Shown here one piece after another: positions 17,944 through 26,478 of a stretch of DNA of 64,000 bases. The notes under the pieces were generated by a model that saw nothing but the letters and a program-made list of their open reading frames with translations, was not told the origin of the DNA and ran no database searches. Numbering within the stretch: the stretch's first letter is position 1; every line of letters begins with the position of its first letter. Both the position numbers and the translations under genes were made by a program. The stretch is from Pseudomonas entomophila (GTDB lineage: Bacteria > Pseudomonadota > Gammaproteobacteria > Pseudomonadales > Pseudomonadaceae), in NCBI RefSeq assembly GCF_029478665.1, contig NZ_JARPQB010000011.1:110539-174538 (forward strand), written 5' to 3'.

Positions 17944-19416
17944 TCAGCCGATGGCCTTGGACGCCAGCCAGAACAGGCCGGCCGCCAGGCCCATCGAGGC
18001 CGGCAGGGTGAGGACCCAGGCCAGCAGGATGGTCTTCACCGTGCCGCCCTGCAGGCCGCTCTTGTTGGCGACCATGGTACCGGCCACGCCTGACGAGAGC
18101 ACATGGGTGGTGGACACCGGCAGGCTGAAGATGTTGGCCATGCCGATGGCACAGGCGGCGGTGATCTGCGCCGACATGCCCTGGGCATAGGTCATGCCCT
18201 GTTTGCCGATCTTCTCGCCGACGGTCAGCACCACGCGCTTCCAGCCGACCATGGTGCCCAGGCCCAGAGCCAGGGCGACGGCAACGATCACCCAGAACGG
18301 CGCGTACTCGGTGGTGGCGGTCAGGTCCTTGCGCAGCTTCTCCAGGTCGGCCTTTTCACGGGCTTCCAGGCCTGGCAGCTTGCCGACCTTCTTCGCCGTG
18401 TCGTCCAGGCACAGCAGGTAGCGGCGCACTTCGACGCGCTTCTCGGCGCTCAGGGCGCGGTAGTCGGTCACGCCGGCGAGCGAGGACTGCAGGGCGGCGA
18501 TGGTCGGTTCGGTCTGCTGCGGGTTGCAGCTGAACTGCTCCGGCAGGTCGCTGGATTGCGCCTTGCCCAGTGCCAGGAACTCGCCGAGGGTGGCGGAGTT
18601 GCGCTGGTAGAACTGGCTCAGGTGCATCGTCGCGTCGCGGGTACGCTCGATCTGGTAGGTGGTGCTGTTCAGGTCGAGGACGAACTTGGCCGGGACGATA
18701 CCGATCAGTACCAGCATGATCAGGCCGATGCCTTTCTGGCCGTCGTTGGAGCCGTGCACGAAGCTCACGCCCATGGCCGAGATCACCAGCACCAGGCGGT
18801 TCCAGAACGGTGGGTGCTTCTTGTCGTCGAGCTTGCGGCGCTGTTCGGGCGTCTTGTGCATCTTCGACAGCGGGCGCCACCACTTCAGGCCGAGCAGCAC
18901 CAGGGCTGCAACGGCAAAGCCAGCCATTGGCGAGAGGACCAGCGACGTGGCGATGTCGATCGCCTTCTGCCAGTTCACGCCATCGCCCAGTGGGATGTCG
19001 CTGATCAGTGCATTGGCCAGGCCGACACCGAGGATCGAACCGATCAGGGTATGCGAGCTGGAGGCCGGGATACCGAAGTACCAGGTGCCCAGGTTCCAGG
19101 TGATGGCCGCGGCCAGCAACGAGAAGACCATGGCCAGGCCGTGCCCGGTGTTCACATTGATCAGCAGTTCGACCGGCAGCAGGTGGACGATGGCGTAGGC
19201 CACCCCGACACCGCCGAGCAGAACCCCGAGGAAGTTGAACACACCGGAGAAGAACACGGCCAGGTGCGGTGGCATGGCTTTGGTATAGATGACAGTGGCT
19301 ACCGCGTTGGCGGTGTCATGAAAGCCATTGATGAACTCGAATGCGAGGACGAAGGTCAAAGCGAGCGTCAGGCTCACGATAACCCAGGCATCCAGTCCGC
19401 TGAATAAATCGATCAT
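17944..19416 (-). CDS. pitA: Low-affinity inorganic phosphate transporter (Pit family)
   Basis: 490 residues. Pit proteins import metal-phosphate with protons across the inner membrane. Duplicated Pit signature: FEFINGFHDTANAVATVIYT near the N-terminus and FVHGSNDGQKGIG in the middle. About ten hydrophobic helices surround a long hydrophilic loop (roughly residues 230-350). C-terminal half carries FSLPVSTTHVLSSGVAGTM. Its promoter must lie in 19417-19716. Confidence 0.93.
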   Translation of the reverse strand: MIDLFSGLDAWVIVSLTLALTFVLAFEFINGFHDTANAVATVIYTKAMPPHLAVFFSGVFNFLGVLLGGVGVAYAIVHLLPVELLINVNTGHGLAMVFSLLAAAITWNLGTWYFGIPASSSHTLIGSILGVGLANALISDIPLGDGVNWQKAIDIATSLVLSPMAGFAVAALVLLGLKWWRPLSKMHKTPEQRRKLDDKKHPPFWNRLVLVISAMGVSFVHGSNDGQKGIGLIMLVLIGIVPAKFVLDLNSTTYQIERTRDATMHLSQFYQRNSATLGEFLALGKAQSSDLPEQFSCNPQQTEPTIAALQSSLAGVTDYRALSAEKRVEVRRYLLCLDDTAKKVGKLPGLEAREKADLEKLRKDLTATTEYAPFWVIVAVALALGLGTMVGWKRVVLTVGEKIGKQGMTYAQGMSAQITAACAIGMANIFSLPVSTTHVLSSGVAGTMVANKSGLQGGTVKTILLAWVLTLPASMGLAAGLFWLASKAIG

Positions 19417-19716
19417 GAAGGTTTTCTGGCGGTCTTAGGGGGGCGGGATTATGCCAGAAAACCATGGCAATCGATGCACCCGCCGCTGACCGATGGCAGG
19501 CAGGCATCTGTTGCAGGCGGTGAAGCTGGCAATACGATGGTTGGCGAAAGTGCGCGGAAAATTCGGCAATTTCTATAAAAATCAGAGATTTGATGCGTAG
19601 GTTGATTGCGGTTCAAATTTCAAACGGTTGTATGAAATTTGTGTGAATCCATTTCACCGAGGCTGTTCCGACCACGCTCAACGCGCGCCAGGGCGATCGC
19701 CGATGGCGCGATGGCA
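19417..19716. other. Intergenic region upstream of pitA
   Basis: 300 bases between the pitA start and the stop of the small gene at 19717. A moderately AT-rich patch at about 19550-19640 (TTTCTATAAAAATCAGAG, GGTTCAAATTTCAAACGG) is the likely pitA promoter area. No Pho box of good quality and no gene were seen. Confidence 0.5.
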
Positions 19717-19926
19717 TCACGCAGGTTCATCACCTTCGGCGCGCAGTTCCTTCTCCATCTTTTCCAGTTCCTGGGCAAAGGCCTGGTCACGGACAGTGGC
19801 GCGTTTACGCCAGGGTTTGCGTTCTGGTTCGGGTTGCGCGGCATAGGTGGTGACTTCGCCACCGTATACATCCTTGTAACGTTCGGCCTGGCGCTCGAGT
19901 TCCGCGCGCAGTTCTTCTTTCGTCAC
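19717..19926 (-). CDS. Small charged helical protein, function unknown
   Basis: 69 residues from a GTG at 19926, with CAGG about 8 bases upstream. Product begins VTKEELRAELERQAERYK and is rich in Glu, Arg and Lys, probably largely helical; the end EKMEKELRAEGDEPA is acidic. No family recognised. Codon usage is typical of the window. It lies between pitA and the pca cluster, transcribed away from pcaR. Confidence 0.65.
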   Translation of the reverse strand: MTKEELRAELERQAERYKDVYGGEVTTYAAQPEPERKPWRKRATVRDQAFAQELEKMEKELRAEGDEPA

Positions 19927-20325
19927 AGTAATACCTGAATAGGTTGAAGTTTGGCGCTGGCGTTGAAGGACACAATTAACGTGTGGGCGCACCGCCAGCG
20001 CGAAATGATTCGTCGCGAGGACACGCGGTGGGGAGTGAAGGGCGACCTGGAAAAGTGCCTTTGATCACCACTGGACAAGCCATGCCTGAGGCAATGGGCC
20101 TGAAGGTCGGAAAGCGACGAAGGTGGGTCGATTGGATCCGTAATAGTGCGAGTGGGCAATCAACGGAGTCGATTATAGCAATCGCCAAGTCGAAGACTAT
20201 CGTTCTTTACTTGTTACTGACAAGGTCACCGAAGTTGTCAATGACTGGCGTGGGCATTGGTCCCTTCGGTCGTCAGGAAGTTCAACGCCGTGAAGCGTGG
20301 AAGTTTACTTCGAGCGGCTGAAATG
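19927..20325. other. Intergenic region, no gene seen
   Basis: About 400 bases upstream of the small gene. Open frames here have no family resemblance or good ribosome sites. It ends where the candidate small RNA terminates. Confidence 0.45.
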
Positions 20326-20414
20326 AAAACGGCCTCGCGGGAGGGCGAGGCCGTTGCCTGGGACTTCTGCGGTGGGTACCTGACCAGTCTCTCCAAAGAA
20401 GCCACATGTGGCAG
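20326..20414 (-). ncRNA. Candidate small RNA divergent from pcaR
   Basis: On the minus strand a sigma-70-like promoter (-35 TTGACC at 20447-20442, -10 TATACC at 20426-20421, 15-base spacer) is followed about 65 bases later by a strong hairpin AACGGCCTCGC/GCGAGGCCGTT (20345-20355 with 20329-20339) and TTTT. This would give an RNA of roughly 90 bases with no credible coding frame. A short internal stem CTTCT/AGAAG is possible. I do not recognise an Rfam family. The -35 abuts the PcaR site of the pcaR promoter. Confidence 0.45.
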
Positions 20415-20447
20415 GGGAAAGGTATAAGCAAAAGTGTCAGCGGTCAA

Positions 20448-20481
20448 TTGCGATTATCGGCCGTTCGTTCGATAATCGCAC
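20448..20481 (+). promoter_or_regulatory. pcaR promoter with two PcaR operators
   Basis: Two near-palindromic sites, TTGCGATTATCGGCC (20448-20462) and GTTCGATAATCGCAC (20467-20481), have centres 19 bases apart. They cover a -35 TTGCGA and a -10 GATAAT separated by 17 bases. P. putida PcaR is known to bind 15-bp sites of this form over the -35 and -10 elements, so autoregulation is expected. Confidence 0.8.
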
Positions 20482-20508
20482 AAACCAGCGTTTTTTTGAG
20501 GCGAGTCC

Positions 20509-21378
20509 ATGAGCGAAGAAACCAACGGCCCCTTGGCAAACGAACCCGCAAAGGGCGCGACGCCTGCCATGGCACCCCCGATCGTGGCTTCGGCGGCCAA
20601 GCGTATCCAGGCGTTCACTGGCGATCCGGACTTCATGACTTCCCTGGCCCGCGGCCTGGCGGTGATCCAAGCCTTCCAGGAGCGCAAGCGGCACCTGACC
20701 ATCGCCCAGATCAGCCATCGCACGGAAATCCCCCGCGCGGCCGTGCGCCGTTGCCTGCACACCCTGATCAAGCTGGGCTATGCGACCACCGATGGCCGTA
20801 CCTACTCGCTGCTGCCCAAGGTACTGACGCTGGGCCATGCCTACCTGTCCTCGACCCCGCTGGCGGTTTCGGCCCAACCCTACCTGGATCGGATCAGCGA
20901 CCAGCTCCACGAGGCGGCCAACATGGCTACCCTCGAAGGTGACGACATCCTTTATATAGCGCGTTCGGCCACGGTGGAGCGGCTGATTTCGGTGGACCTT
21001 TCGGTGGGCGGACGGCTGCCGGCCTACTGCACGTCGATGGGGCGCATTCTCCTGGCGGCGCTCGACGACGCCAGCCTTCACGAATACCTGGAGCGCGCCG
21101 ACCTCAAGGCCCGAACCAGTCGTACCCTGCATGATCCGGCGTCGTTGTTCGCCTGCATCCAGCAGGTACGTCAACAGGGTTGGTGCGTGGTCGACCAGGA
21201 GCTGGAGCAAGGGCTGCGCTCGATTGCCGTGCCGATCTACGATGCCTCCGGGCAGGTGCTGGCGGCGCTGAATGTCAGTACTCATGTTGGGCGGGTCAGC
21301 CGCAGCGAGCTGGAGCAGCGTTTCCTGCCGATCCTGCTGGCGGCCAGCCGGGACCTTTGTCATCAGTTGTTCGGTTGA
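20509..21378 (+). CDS. pcaR: IclR-family regulator of the beta-ketoadipate pathway
   Basis: 289 residues. N-terminal winged helix-turn-helix (about 45-110: LARGLAVIQAFQE, LTIAQISHRTEIPRAAVRRC), then the IclR effector domain (AANMATLEGDDILYIAR, GRLPAYCTSMGRILLAAL, GWCVVDQELEQGLRSIAVPI). PcaR activates pca genes with beta-ketoadipate and represses pcaK and itself in P. putida. It heads the cluster, and matching operators are found before pcaR, pcaK and pcaI. Confidence 0.95.
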   Translation: MSEETNGPLANEPAKGATPAMAPPIVASAAKRIQAFTGDPDFMTSLARGLAVIQAFQERKRHLTIAQISHRTEIPRAAVRRCLHTLIKLGYATTDGRTYSLLPKVLTLGHAYLSSTPLAVSAQPYLDRISDQLHEAANMATLEGDDILYIARSATVERLISVDLSVGGRLPAYCTSMGRILLAALDDASLHEYLERADLKARTSRTLHDPASLFACIQQVRQQGWCVVDQELEQGLRSIAVPIYDASGQVLAALNVSTHVGRVSRSELEQRFLPILLAASRDLCHQLFG

Positions 21379-21409
21379 CTCGCCGAGCCTCACGGGTTTG
21401 CAAAAATCT

Positions 21410-21492
21410 GTAGGAGCGGCTTTAGCCGCGATGCAGGCAGCGCGGTGTCTGGCACCCGCTTAGCGGGTGATCGCGGCTGAAGCCGCTCCTAC
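21410..21492. repeat. REPIN, GCGGCTTTAGCCGC type
   Basis: GTAGGAGCGGCTTTAGCCGC at 21410 faces ATCGCGGCTGAAGCCGCTCC... ending 21492. Located between pcaR and the pcaK promoter. Confidence 0.9.
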
Positions 21493-21537
21493 AGGTAAGT
21501 TATGCATTACCTAATCGAACAGCTCACCTGCTTTCCT

Positions 21538-21552
21538 GTTCGATAAACGCAC
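21538..21552 (+). promoter_or_regulatory. PcaR operator at pcaK promoter
   Basis: GTTCGATAAACGCAC differs by one base from the pcaR site GTTCGATAATCGCAC and contains a -10-like GATAAA. A weaker partial match (TAATCGAAC, ending 21520) lies about three helical turns upstream. Confidence 0.75.
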
Positions 21553-21657
21553 AATCTCGTTTCCAGTGAATTGCGCAGTCCACGCCTGCTGATTAATGTC
21601 TGTCGCACGAGTCGGCTTTGCCGACCCGACAATAACAACAGGCCAGAAGGGCTCCCC

Positions 21658-21720
21658 ATGAAAACGCCTCTATCGTTGTCGCGGCCGCACCCGCGCACGG
21701 TGCCATTGCTCTCAGGCTGA
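21658..21720 (+). CDS. Possible 20-residue leader peptide before pcaK
   Basis: Short frame MKTPLSLSRPHPRTVPLLSG with AGAAGGG about 6 bases before its ATG, in the 250-base leader between the PcaR operator and pcaK. A GTCGGC/GCCGAC hairpin lies just upstream (21611-21625). No known leader family is recognised and chance occurrence is quite possible. Confidence 0.25.
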   Translation: MKTPLSLSRPHPRTVPLLSG

Positions 21721-21808
21721 TCCCGCGCCTGTATATCCGAGAAGTTTCCTGCCCCTGCGTTTACTTTTACGCAGTCGCCTGCCTGCGCCTCTCTCCTGGA
21801 TAACAATA

Positions 21809-23155
21809 ATGAACAAACCGCAATCCACCGTCGGCCGCTGCCTCGACGTCCAGACGTTCATCAATGACCAGCCCCTGTCGCGTTATCAGTGGCGGGTGGT
21901 CATCCTGTGCTTCCTGATTGTCTTTCTTGATGGCCTCGACACCGCGGCCATGGGCTTCATCGCCCCGGCGTTGTCCCAGGAGTGGGGGATCGACCGCGCC
22001 AGCCTTGGCCCAGTGATGAGCGCCGCGTTGATCGGTATGGTATTTGGCGCGCTGGGTTCCGGCCCGCTGGCCGACCGTTTCGGGCGCAAGGGCGTGCTGG
22101 TGGCGGCAGTGCTGGTGTTCGGTGGTTTCAGCCTGGCCTCGGCCTACGCCAGTAATGTCGATCAGTTGTTGGTACTGCGCTTTCTCACGGGCCTCGGCCT
22201 GGGCGCGGGCATGCCCAATGCCACCACGTTGCTCTCCGAGTACACGCCGGAGCGTCTCAAGTCGCTGCTGGTGACCAGCATGTTCTGTGGTTTCAACCTG
22301 GGCATGGCCGGTGGCGGCTTCATGTCCGCCAAGCTGATCCCGGCCTATGGCTGGCACAGCCTGCTGGTGATCGGCGGGGTGCTGCCCTTGCTGCTGGCGC
22401 TGGTGCTGTTGGCCTGGCTGCCGGAGTCGGCGCGTTTCCTGGTGGTGCGCAACCGCAGTGTGGACAGGATTCGCAAGACCCTGGCACCCATTGCGCCGAC
22501 GGTGGTCGCGCAAGCGTCGAGCTTCAGTGTGCCGGAGCAGAAGGCCGTCGCCACGCGTAATGTATTTGCCGTGATCTTCTCTGCAACCTATGGCTTGGGC
22601 ACCATGCTGTTGTGGCTGACCTACTTTATGGGCCTGGTGATCGTCTACCTGCTGACCAGCTGGCTGCCGACCTTGATGCGCGACAGCGGCGCGAGCATGG
22701 AGCAGGCCGCGTTCATCGGTGCGTTGTTCCAGTTTGGTGGTGTGCTCAGCGCGGTGGTGGTGGGCTGGGCCATGGACCGCTTCAATCCGCACAAGGTGAT
22801 CGGCCTGTTCTACCTGTTGGCTGGCGTGTTCGCCTATGCGGTGGGGCAGAGCCTGGGCAACATCACCCTGCTGGCGACCCTGGTGCTGATCGCCGGCATG
22901 TGCGTCAACGGGGCGCAGTCGGCCATGCCTTCACTGGCGGCACGGTTCTACCCCACCCAGGGGCGGGCCACCGGGGTGTCGTGGATGCTCGGGATCGGGC
23001 GGTTCGGAGCGATTCTGGGGGCTTGGAGCGGGGCGACCTTGCTTGGGCTGGGGTGGAGTTTCGAGCAGGTGCTGACGGCGTTGCTGGTGCCGGCGGCCTT
23101 GGCCACCGTGGGGGTGGTGGTGAAAGGGCTGGTGAGCCACGCCGACGCAACCTGA
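21809..23155 (+). CDS. pcaK: 4-hydroxybenzoate/protocatechuate MFS transporter
   Basis: 448 residues, 12 predicted transmembrane helices. Aromatic acid:proton symporter family with DGLDTAAMGFIAPAL in helix 1, the cytoplasmic motif GPLADRFGRKGVL between helices 2 and 3, and its partner VVGWAMDRFNPHKV in the second half. PcaK imports 4-hydroxybenzoate and aids chemotaxis to it in P. putida. Own promoter with a PcaR operator; followed by a REPIN, so it is probably a single-gene unit. Confidence 0.93.
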   Translation: MNKPQSTVGRCLDVQTFINDQPLSRYQWRVVILCFLIVFLDGLDTAAMGFIAPALSQEWGIDRASLGPVMSAALIGMVFGALGSGPLADRFGRKGVLVAAVLVFGGFSLASAYASNVDQLLVLRFLTGLGLGAGMPNATTLLSEYTPERLKSLLVTSMFCGFNLGMAGGGFMSAKLIPAYGWHSLLVIGGVLPLLLALVLLAWLPESARFLVVRNRSVDRIRKTLAPIAPTVVAQASSFSVPEQKAVATRNVFAVIFSATYGLGTMLLWLTYFMGLVIVYLLTSWLPTLMRDSGASMEQAAFIGALFQFGGVLSAVVVGWAMDRFNPHKVIGLFYLLAGVFAYAVGQSLGNITLLATLVLIAGMCVNGAQSAMPSLAARFYPTQGRATGVSWMLGIGRFGAILGAWSGATLLGLGWSFEQVLTALLVPAALATVGVVVKGLVSHADAT

Positions 23156-23171
23156 CCTGGCGCTGTTCCCT

Positions 23172-23256
23172 GTAGGAGCCGGCCTTGCCGGCGAACACCG
23201 GCAACGCCGGTGCCAGCCACCGCGTTGCCTGGTTCGCCGGCAAGGCCGGCTCCTAC
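23172..23256. repeat. REPIN, GCCGGCCTTGCCGGC type
   Basis: GTAGGAGCCGGCCTTGCCGG... at 23172 faces TTCGCCGGCAAGGCCGGC... ending 23256. It separates pcaK from the pcaI promoter. Confidence 0.9.
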
Positions 23257-23287
23257 AGTTGAGTACATGTCGATCAGGTAACAAAAC

Positions 23288-23321
23288 GTTCGATAATCGA
23301 ACGTTAGTGCGATTATCGGAT
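23288..23321 (+). promoter_or_regulatory. pcaI promoter with two PcaR operators
   Basis: GTTCGATAATCGAAC (23288-23302) and GTGCGATTATCGGAT (23307-23321) have centres 19 bases apart, the same spacing as at pcaR. TTCGAT and GATTAT inside them could serve as -35 and -10 (16-base spacer). The geometry matches published PcaR control of pcaI. Confidence 0.85.
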
Positions 23322-23417
23322 TGTAACGCTGCCAGCATTCTCCTTAATCTGGGCCCATCGCAGCGATGCATCGGCCCGCTGCTCACTGACCCGACTCGTC
23401 CTGACCAGGAGTCTCCA

Positions 23418-24278
23418 ATGGCAGCAATCCTCTCGCTTCACGAGGCCGTGAAGCAGTTCATCCAGGATGGCGACAGCGTCGCCCTCGAAGGCTTCACCCA
23501 CCTGATCCCGACCGCCGCGGGCCACGAGATCATCCGCCAGGGCAAGCGCGACCTGACCCTGGTGCGCATGACCCCGGACCTGATCTACGACCAACTGATC
23601 GGTGCCGGCTGTGCGCGCAAGCTGATCTTCTCCTGGGGCGGCAACCCCGGTGTCGGTTCGCTGCACCGCTTGCGTGACGCCGTCGAGAAACAATGGCCGC
23701 ATGCGATCGAAATCGAGGAACACAGCCATGCCGACCTGGCCAACGCCTATGTCGCCGGTGCCTCCGGGCTGCCGTTCGCGGTACTGCGTGCCTACGCCGG
23801 CTCCGACCTGCCGAAGGTCAACCCGCTGATCAAGAGTGTCACCTGCCCGTTCACCGGCGAAGTGCTCGCCGCCGTGCCGTCGGTACGTCCGGACGTCACT
23901 GTGATCCACGCGCAGAAGGCCGACCGCAAAGGCAATGTGCTGCTGTGGGGCATTCTGGGCGTACAGAAGGAAGCGGCCCTGGCGGCCAAGCGCTGCATCG
24001 TCACCGTCGAAGAGATCGTCGATGAACTGAATGCGCCGATGAACGCCTGCGTGCTGCCGACCTGGGCACTCAGCGCGGTATGCCTTGTGCCTGGCGGCGC
24101 CCATCCGTCCTATGCCCACGGTTACTACGAGCGCGACAACCGCTTCTACCAGGCCTGGGACCCGATCGCCCGCAACCGTGAGTCGTTCTCTGCCTGGATC
24201 GATACCTACATCCGCGGCACCGCAGACTTCAATGAATTCCAGGCCAGGCTGGCCAGCACCGCGGAGGCCGCGCAATGA
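23418..24278 (+). CDS. pcaI: 3-oxoadipate CoA-transferase subunit A
   Basis: 286 residues, class I CoA-transferase alpha subunit. With PcaJ it moves CoA from succinyl-CoA to beta-ketoadipate. The glycine-rich GGNPGVGSLHRLRD and the PFAVLRAYAGSDL block are typical. CCAGGAG precedes ATG 23418. First gene of the pcaIJF unit; stop overlaps pcaJ start as ATGA. Confidence 0.93.
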   Translation: MAAILSLHEAVKQFIQDGDSVALEGFTHLIPTAAGHEIIRQGKRDLTLVRMTPDLIYDQLIGAGCARKLIFSWGGNPGVGSLHRLRDAVEKQWPHAIEIEEHSHADLANAYVAGASGLPFAVLRAYAGSDLPKVNPLIKSVTCPFTGEVLAAVPSVRPDVTVIHAQKADRKGNVLLWGILGVQKEAALAAKRCIVTVEEIVDELNAPMNACVLPTWALSAVCLVPGGAHPSYAHGYYERDNRFYQAWDPIARNRESFSAWIDTYIRGTADFNEFQARLASTAEAAQ

Positions 24279-25054
24279 GCTACTCCACTTCCGAAATGAT
24301 GACCGTCGCCGCTGCCCGTCGCCTGCGCAACGGCGCCGTCTGCTTCGTCGGCATCGGCTTGCCGTCCAAGGCTGCCAACCTGGCGCGCCTGACCTCGTCA
24401 CCCGACGTGGTGCTGATCTACGAGTCCGGCCCGATCGGTGCCAAGCCCAGCGTGCTGCCGCTATCGATCGGCGATGGCGAGCTGGCCGAGACCGCCGACA
24501 CCGTGGTGCCGACCGGCGAGATCTTCCGCTACTGGCTGCAGGGCGGGCGTATCGATGTCGGTTTCCTTGGCGCCGCCCAGGTCGACCGCTTCGGCAACAT
24601 CAACACCACCGTGGTGGGTGACTACCATGCGCCGAAGACCCGCCTGCCGGGCGCTGGCGGCGCGCCGGAGATCGCCGGCTCCGCCAAGCAGGTGCTGATC
24701 ATCCTCAAGCAGTCGCCACGGGCGTTCGTCGACAAGCTCGACTTCATCACTTCGGTCGGCCATGGCGAAGGCGGCGATTCGCGCAAGCGCCTGGGCCTGC
24801 CGGGAGAGGGGCCGGTCGGCATCATCACCGACCTGTGCATCATGGAACCGGAAGAGGGCACCCACGAGTTCGTGGTCACCGCGATCCATCCGGGCGTGAC
24901 CCGTGAGCAGATCATCGCCGCCACCGGCTGGGCAATCCGCTTCGCCGACGACGTGCAGGAAACCGCCGCACCGAGCGACGTCGAACTGTCCGCCCTGCGC
25001 GACCTCGAAGCTCGCACCGCCGCCGCCCATGGTCAGACGGCAGGAGAAGCCTGA
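24275..25054 (+). CDS. pcaJ: 3-oxoadipate CoA-transferase subunit B
   Basis: 259 residues, beta subunit. [14 protein letters not shown] and the active-site region LIYESGPIG (Glu50 is the likely catalytic glutamate), then [14 protein letters not shown] [14 protein letters not shown]. Overlaps pcaI by 4 bases and pcaF by 1 base (TGATG), so the three are translationally coupled. Confidence 0.94.
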   Translation: MSYSTSEMMTVAAARRLRNGAVCFVGIGLPSKAANLARLTSSPDVVLIYESGPIGAKPSVLPLSIGDGELAETADTVVPTGEIFRYWLQGGRIDVGFLGAAQVDRFGNINTTVVGDYHAPKTRLPGAGGAPEIAGSAKQVLIILKQSPRAFVDKLDFITSVGHGEGGDSRKRLGLPGEGPVGIITDLCIMEPEEGTHEFVVTAIHPGVTREQIIAATGWAIRFADDVQETAAPSDVELSALRDLEARTAAAHGQTAGEA

Positions 25055-26256
25055 TGCGTGATGTATTCATCTGCGATGCCATCCGCACCCCCATCGGCCG
25101 TTTCGGCGGCGCCCTGGCCGGCGTGCGTGCCGACGACCTGGCGGCGGTGCCGCTCAAGGCGCTGATAGAGCGCAACCCGGGCGTGCAGTGGGAGCAGCTC
25201 GACGAAGTGTTCTTCGGTTGCGCCAACCAGGCCGGTGAAGACAACCGCAACGTCGCGCGCATGGCGCTGTTGCTGGCCGGCCTGCCAGCGAGCATTCCCG
25301 GGGTGACCCTCAACCGCTTGTGCGCCTCGGGCATGGATGCCATCGGCACCGCCTTCCGTGCCATCGCCAGTGGCGAGATGGAGCTGGCCATCGCCGGTGG
25401 TGTCGAGTCGATGTCCCGTGCGCCATTCGTGATGGGCAAGGCCGAGAGCGGCTATTCGCGCAACATGAAGCTGGAGGACACCACCATCGGTTGGCGCTTC
25501 GTCAACCCGTTGATGAAAGCCCAGTACGGCGTGGACGCGATGCCCGAGACCGCCGACAACGTCGCCGACGACTACAAAATCTCGCGTGCCGACCAGGACG
25601 CCTTTGCCCTGCGCAGCCAGCAGAAGGCGGCCGTCGCGCAGGCTGCGGGGTTCTTCGCCGAGGAAATCGTGCCCGTGCGTATCGCCCACAAGAAAGGCGA
25701 AACCGTGGTCGAGCGTGACGAGCACCTACGTCCGGACACCACGCTGGAGGCGTTGAACAAGCTCAAGCCGGTGAATGGCCCGGACAAGACTGTCACGGCG
25801 GGCAATGCCTCGGGGGTCAACGACGGTGCGGCGGCCTTGATCCTCGCGTCGGCCGAGGCCGTGAAGAAGCACGGTCTGACCCCGCGTGCTCGGGTGCTGG
25901 GCATGGCCAGTGCCGGTGTGGCGCCTCGGGTGATGGGGATCGGCCCGGTGCCGGCGGTACGCAAGCTGACCGAGCGCCTGGGCGTGGCAGTGGCGGATTT
26001 CGATGTCATCGAGTTGAACGAAGCGTTTGCCAGCCAGGGCCTGGCGGTGCTGCGCGAGCTGGGGGTGGCGGATGATGCGCCGCAGGTGAACCCCAACGGT
26101 GGCGCGATTGCCCTGGGGCATCCGCTGGGGATGAGCGGGGCGCGGCTGGTACTGACGGCGTTGCATCAGTTGGAGAAGAGCGGTGGTCGTAAAGGGTTGG
26201 CGACCATGTGCGTCGGGGTTGGCCAAGGGTTGGCGCTGGCCATCGAGCGGGTGTGA
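25054..26256 (+). CDS. pcaF: 3-oxoadipyl-CoA thiolase
   Basis: 400 residues. Cleaves beta-ketoadipyl-CoA with CoA to succinyl-CoA and acetyl-CoA, the last step of the pathway. Thiolase signatures: [12 protein letters not shown] with acyl-Cys90, [27 protein letters not shown] with catalytic His, and MCVGVGQG with the C-terminal Cys. Start overlaps the pcaJ stop. Confidence 0.95.
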   Translation: MRDVFICDAIRTPIGRFGGALAGVRADDLAAVPLKALIERNPGVQWEQLDEVFFGCANQAGEDNRNVARMALLLAGLPASIPGVTLNRLCASGMDAIGTAFRAIASGEMELAIAGGVESMSRAPFVMGKAESGYSRNMKLEDTTIGWRFVNPLMKAQYGVDAMPETADNVADDYKISRADQDAFALRSQQKAAVAQAAGFFAEEIVPVRIAHKKGETVVERDEHLRPDTTLEALNKLKPVNGPDKTVTAGNASGVNDGAAALILASAEAVKKHGLTPRARVLGMASAGVAPRVMGIGPVPAVRKLTERLGVAVADFDVIELNEAFASQGLAVLRELGVADDAPQVNPNGGAIALGHPLGMSGARLVLTALHQLEKSGGRKGLATMCVGVGQGLALAIERV

Positions 26257-26279
26257 TCTCGAACACGGCACGCTCCCCT

Positions 26280-26393
26280 GTAGGAGCGGCCTTGTGCCGC
26301 GAAAGGGCTGCGTAGCAGCCCCAGGATCTGAAGATCCCTTCAAGATTGCCGGGGCTGCCTTGCACCCCTTTCGCGGCACAAGGCCGCTCCTAC
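26280..26393. repeat. REPIN, GCGGCCTTGTGCCGC type, inside the pca cluster
   Basis: GTAGGAGCGGCCTTGTGCCG... at 26280 faces TTCGCGGCACAAGGCCGCTC... ending 26393. It stands between pcaF and pcaT and may lower read-through or mark the end of the pcaIJF message. Confidence 0.9.
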
Positions 26394-26478
26394 AAAGGGA
26401 CCTGTACCTTGAAGTGGAACAAGATTGTTACTGGGTATGTCTAGACTTTGCAGTGACCCCCCAGGAGTAAATAACACC

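Noticed and set aside
19983..20321. 112-codon plus-strand frame upstream of pcaR
   Set aside because: No ribosome site or family resemblance, and it runs against the direction of the terminator; left as intergenic.
20340..20414. Glycine-riboswitch resemblance (GGAGAGACTGG) in the candidate small RNA
   Set aside because: The required GCCGAAGG block is absent and no glycine-cleavage gene follows.
21507..21806. Minus-strand 99-codon frame in the pcaK leader
   Set aside because: Opposes the pcaK promoter and PcaR site; no ribosome site or similarity.
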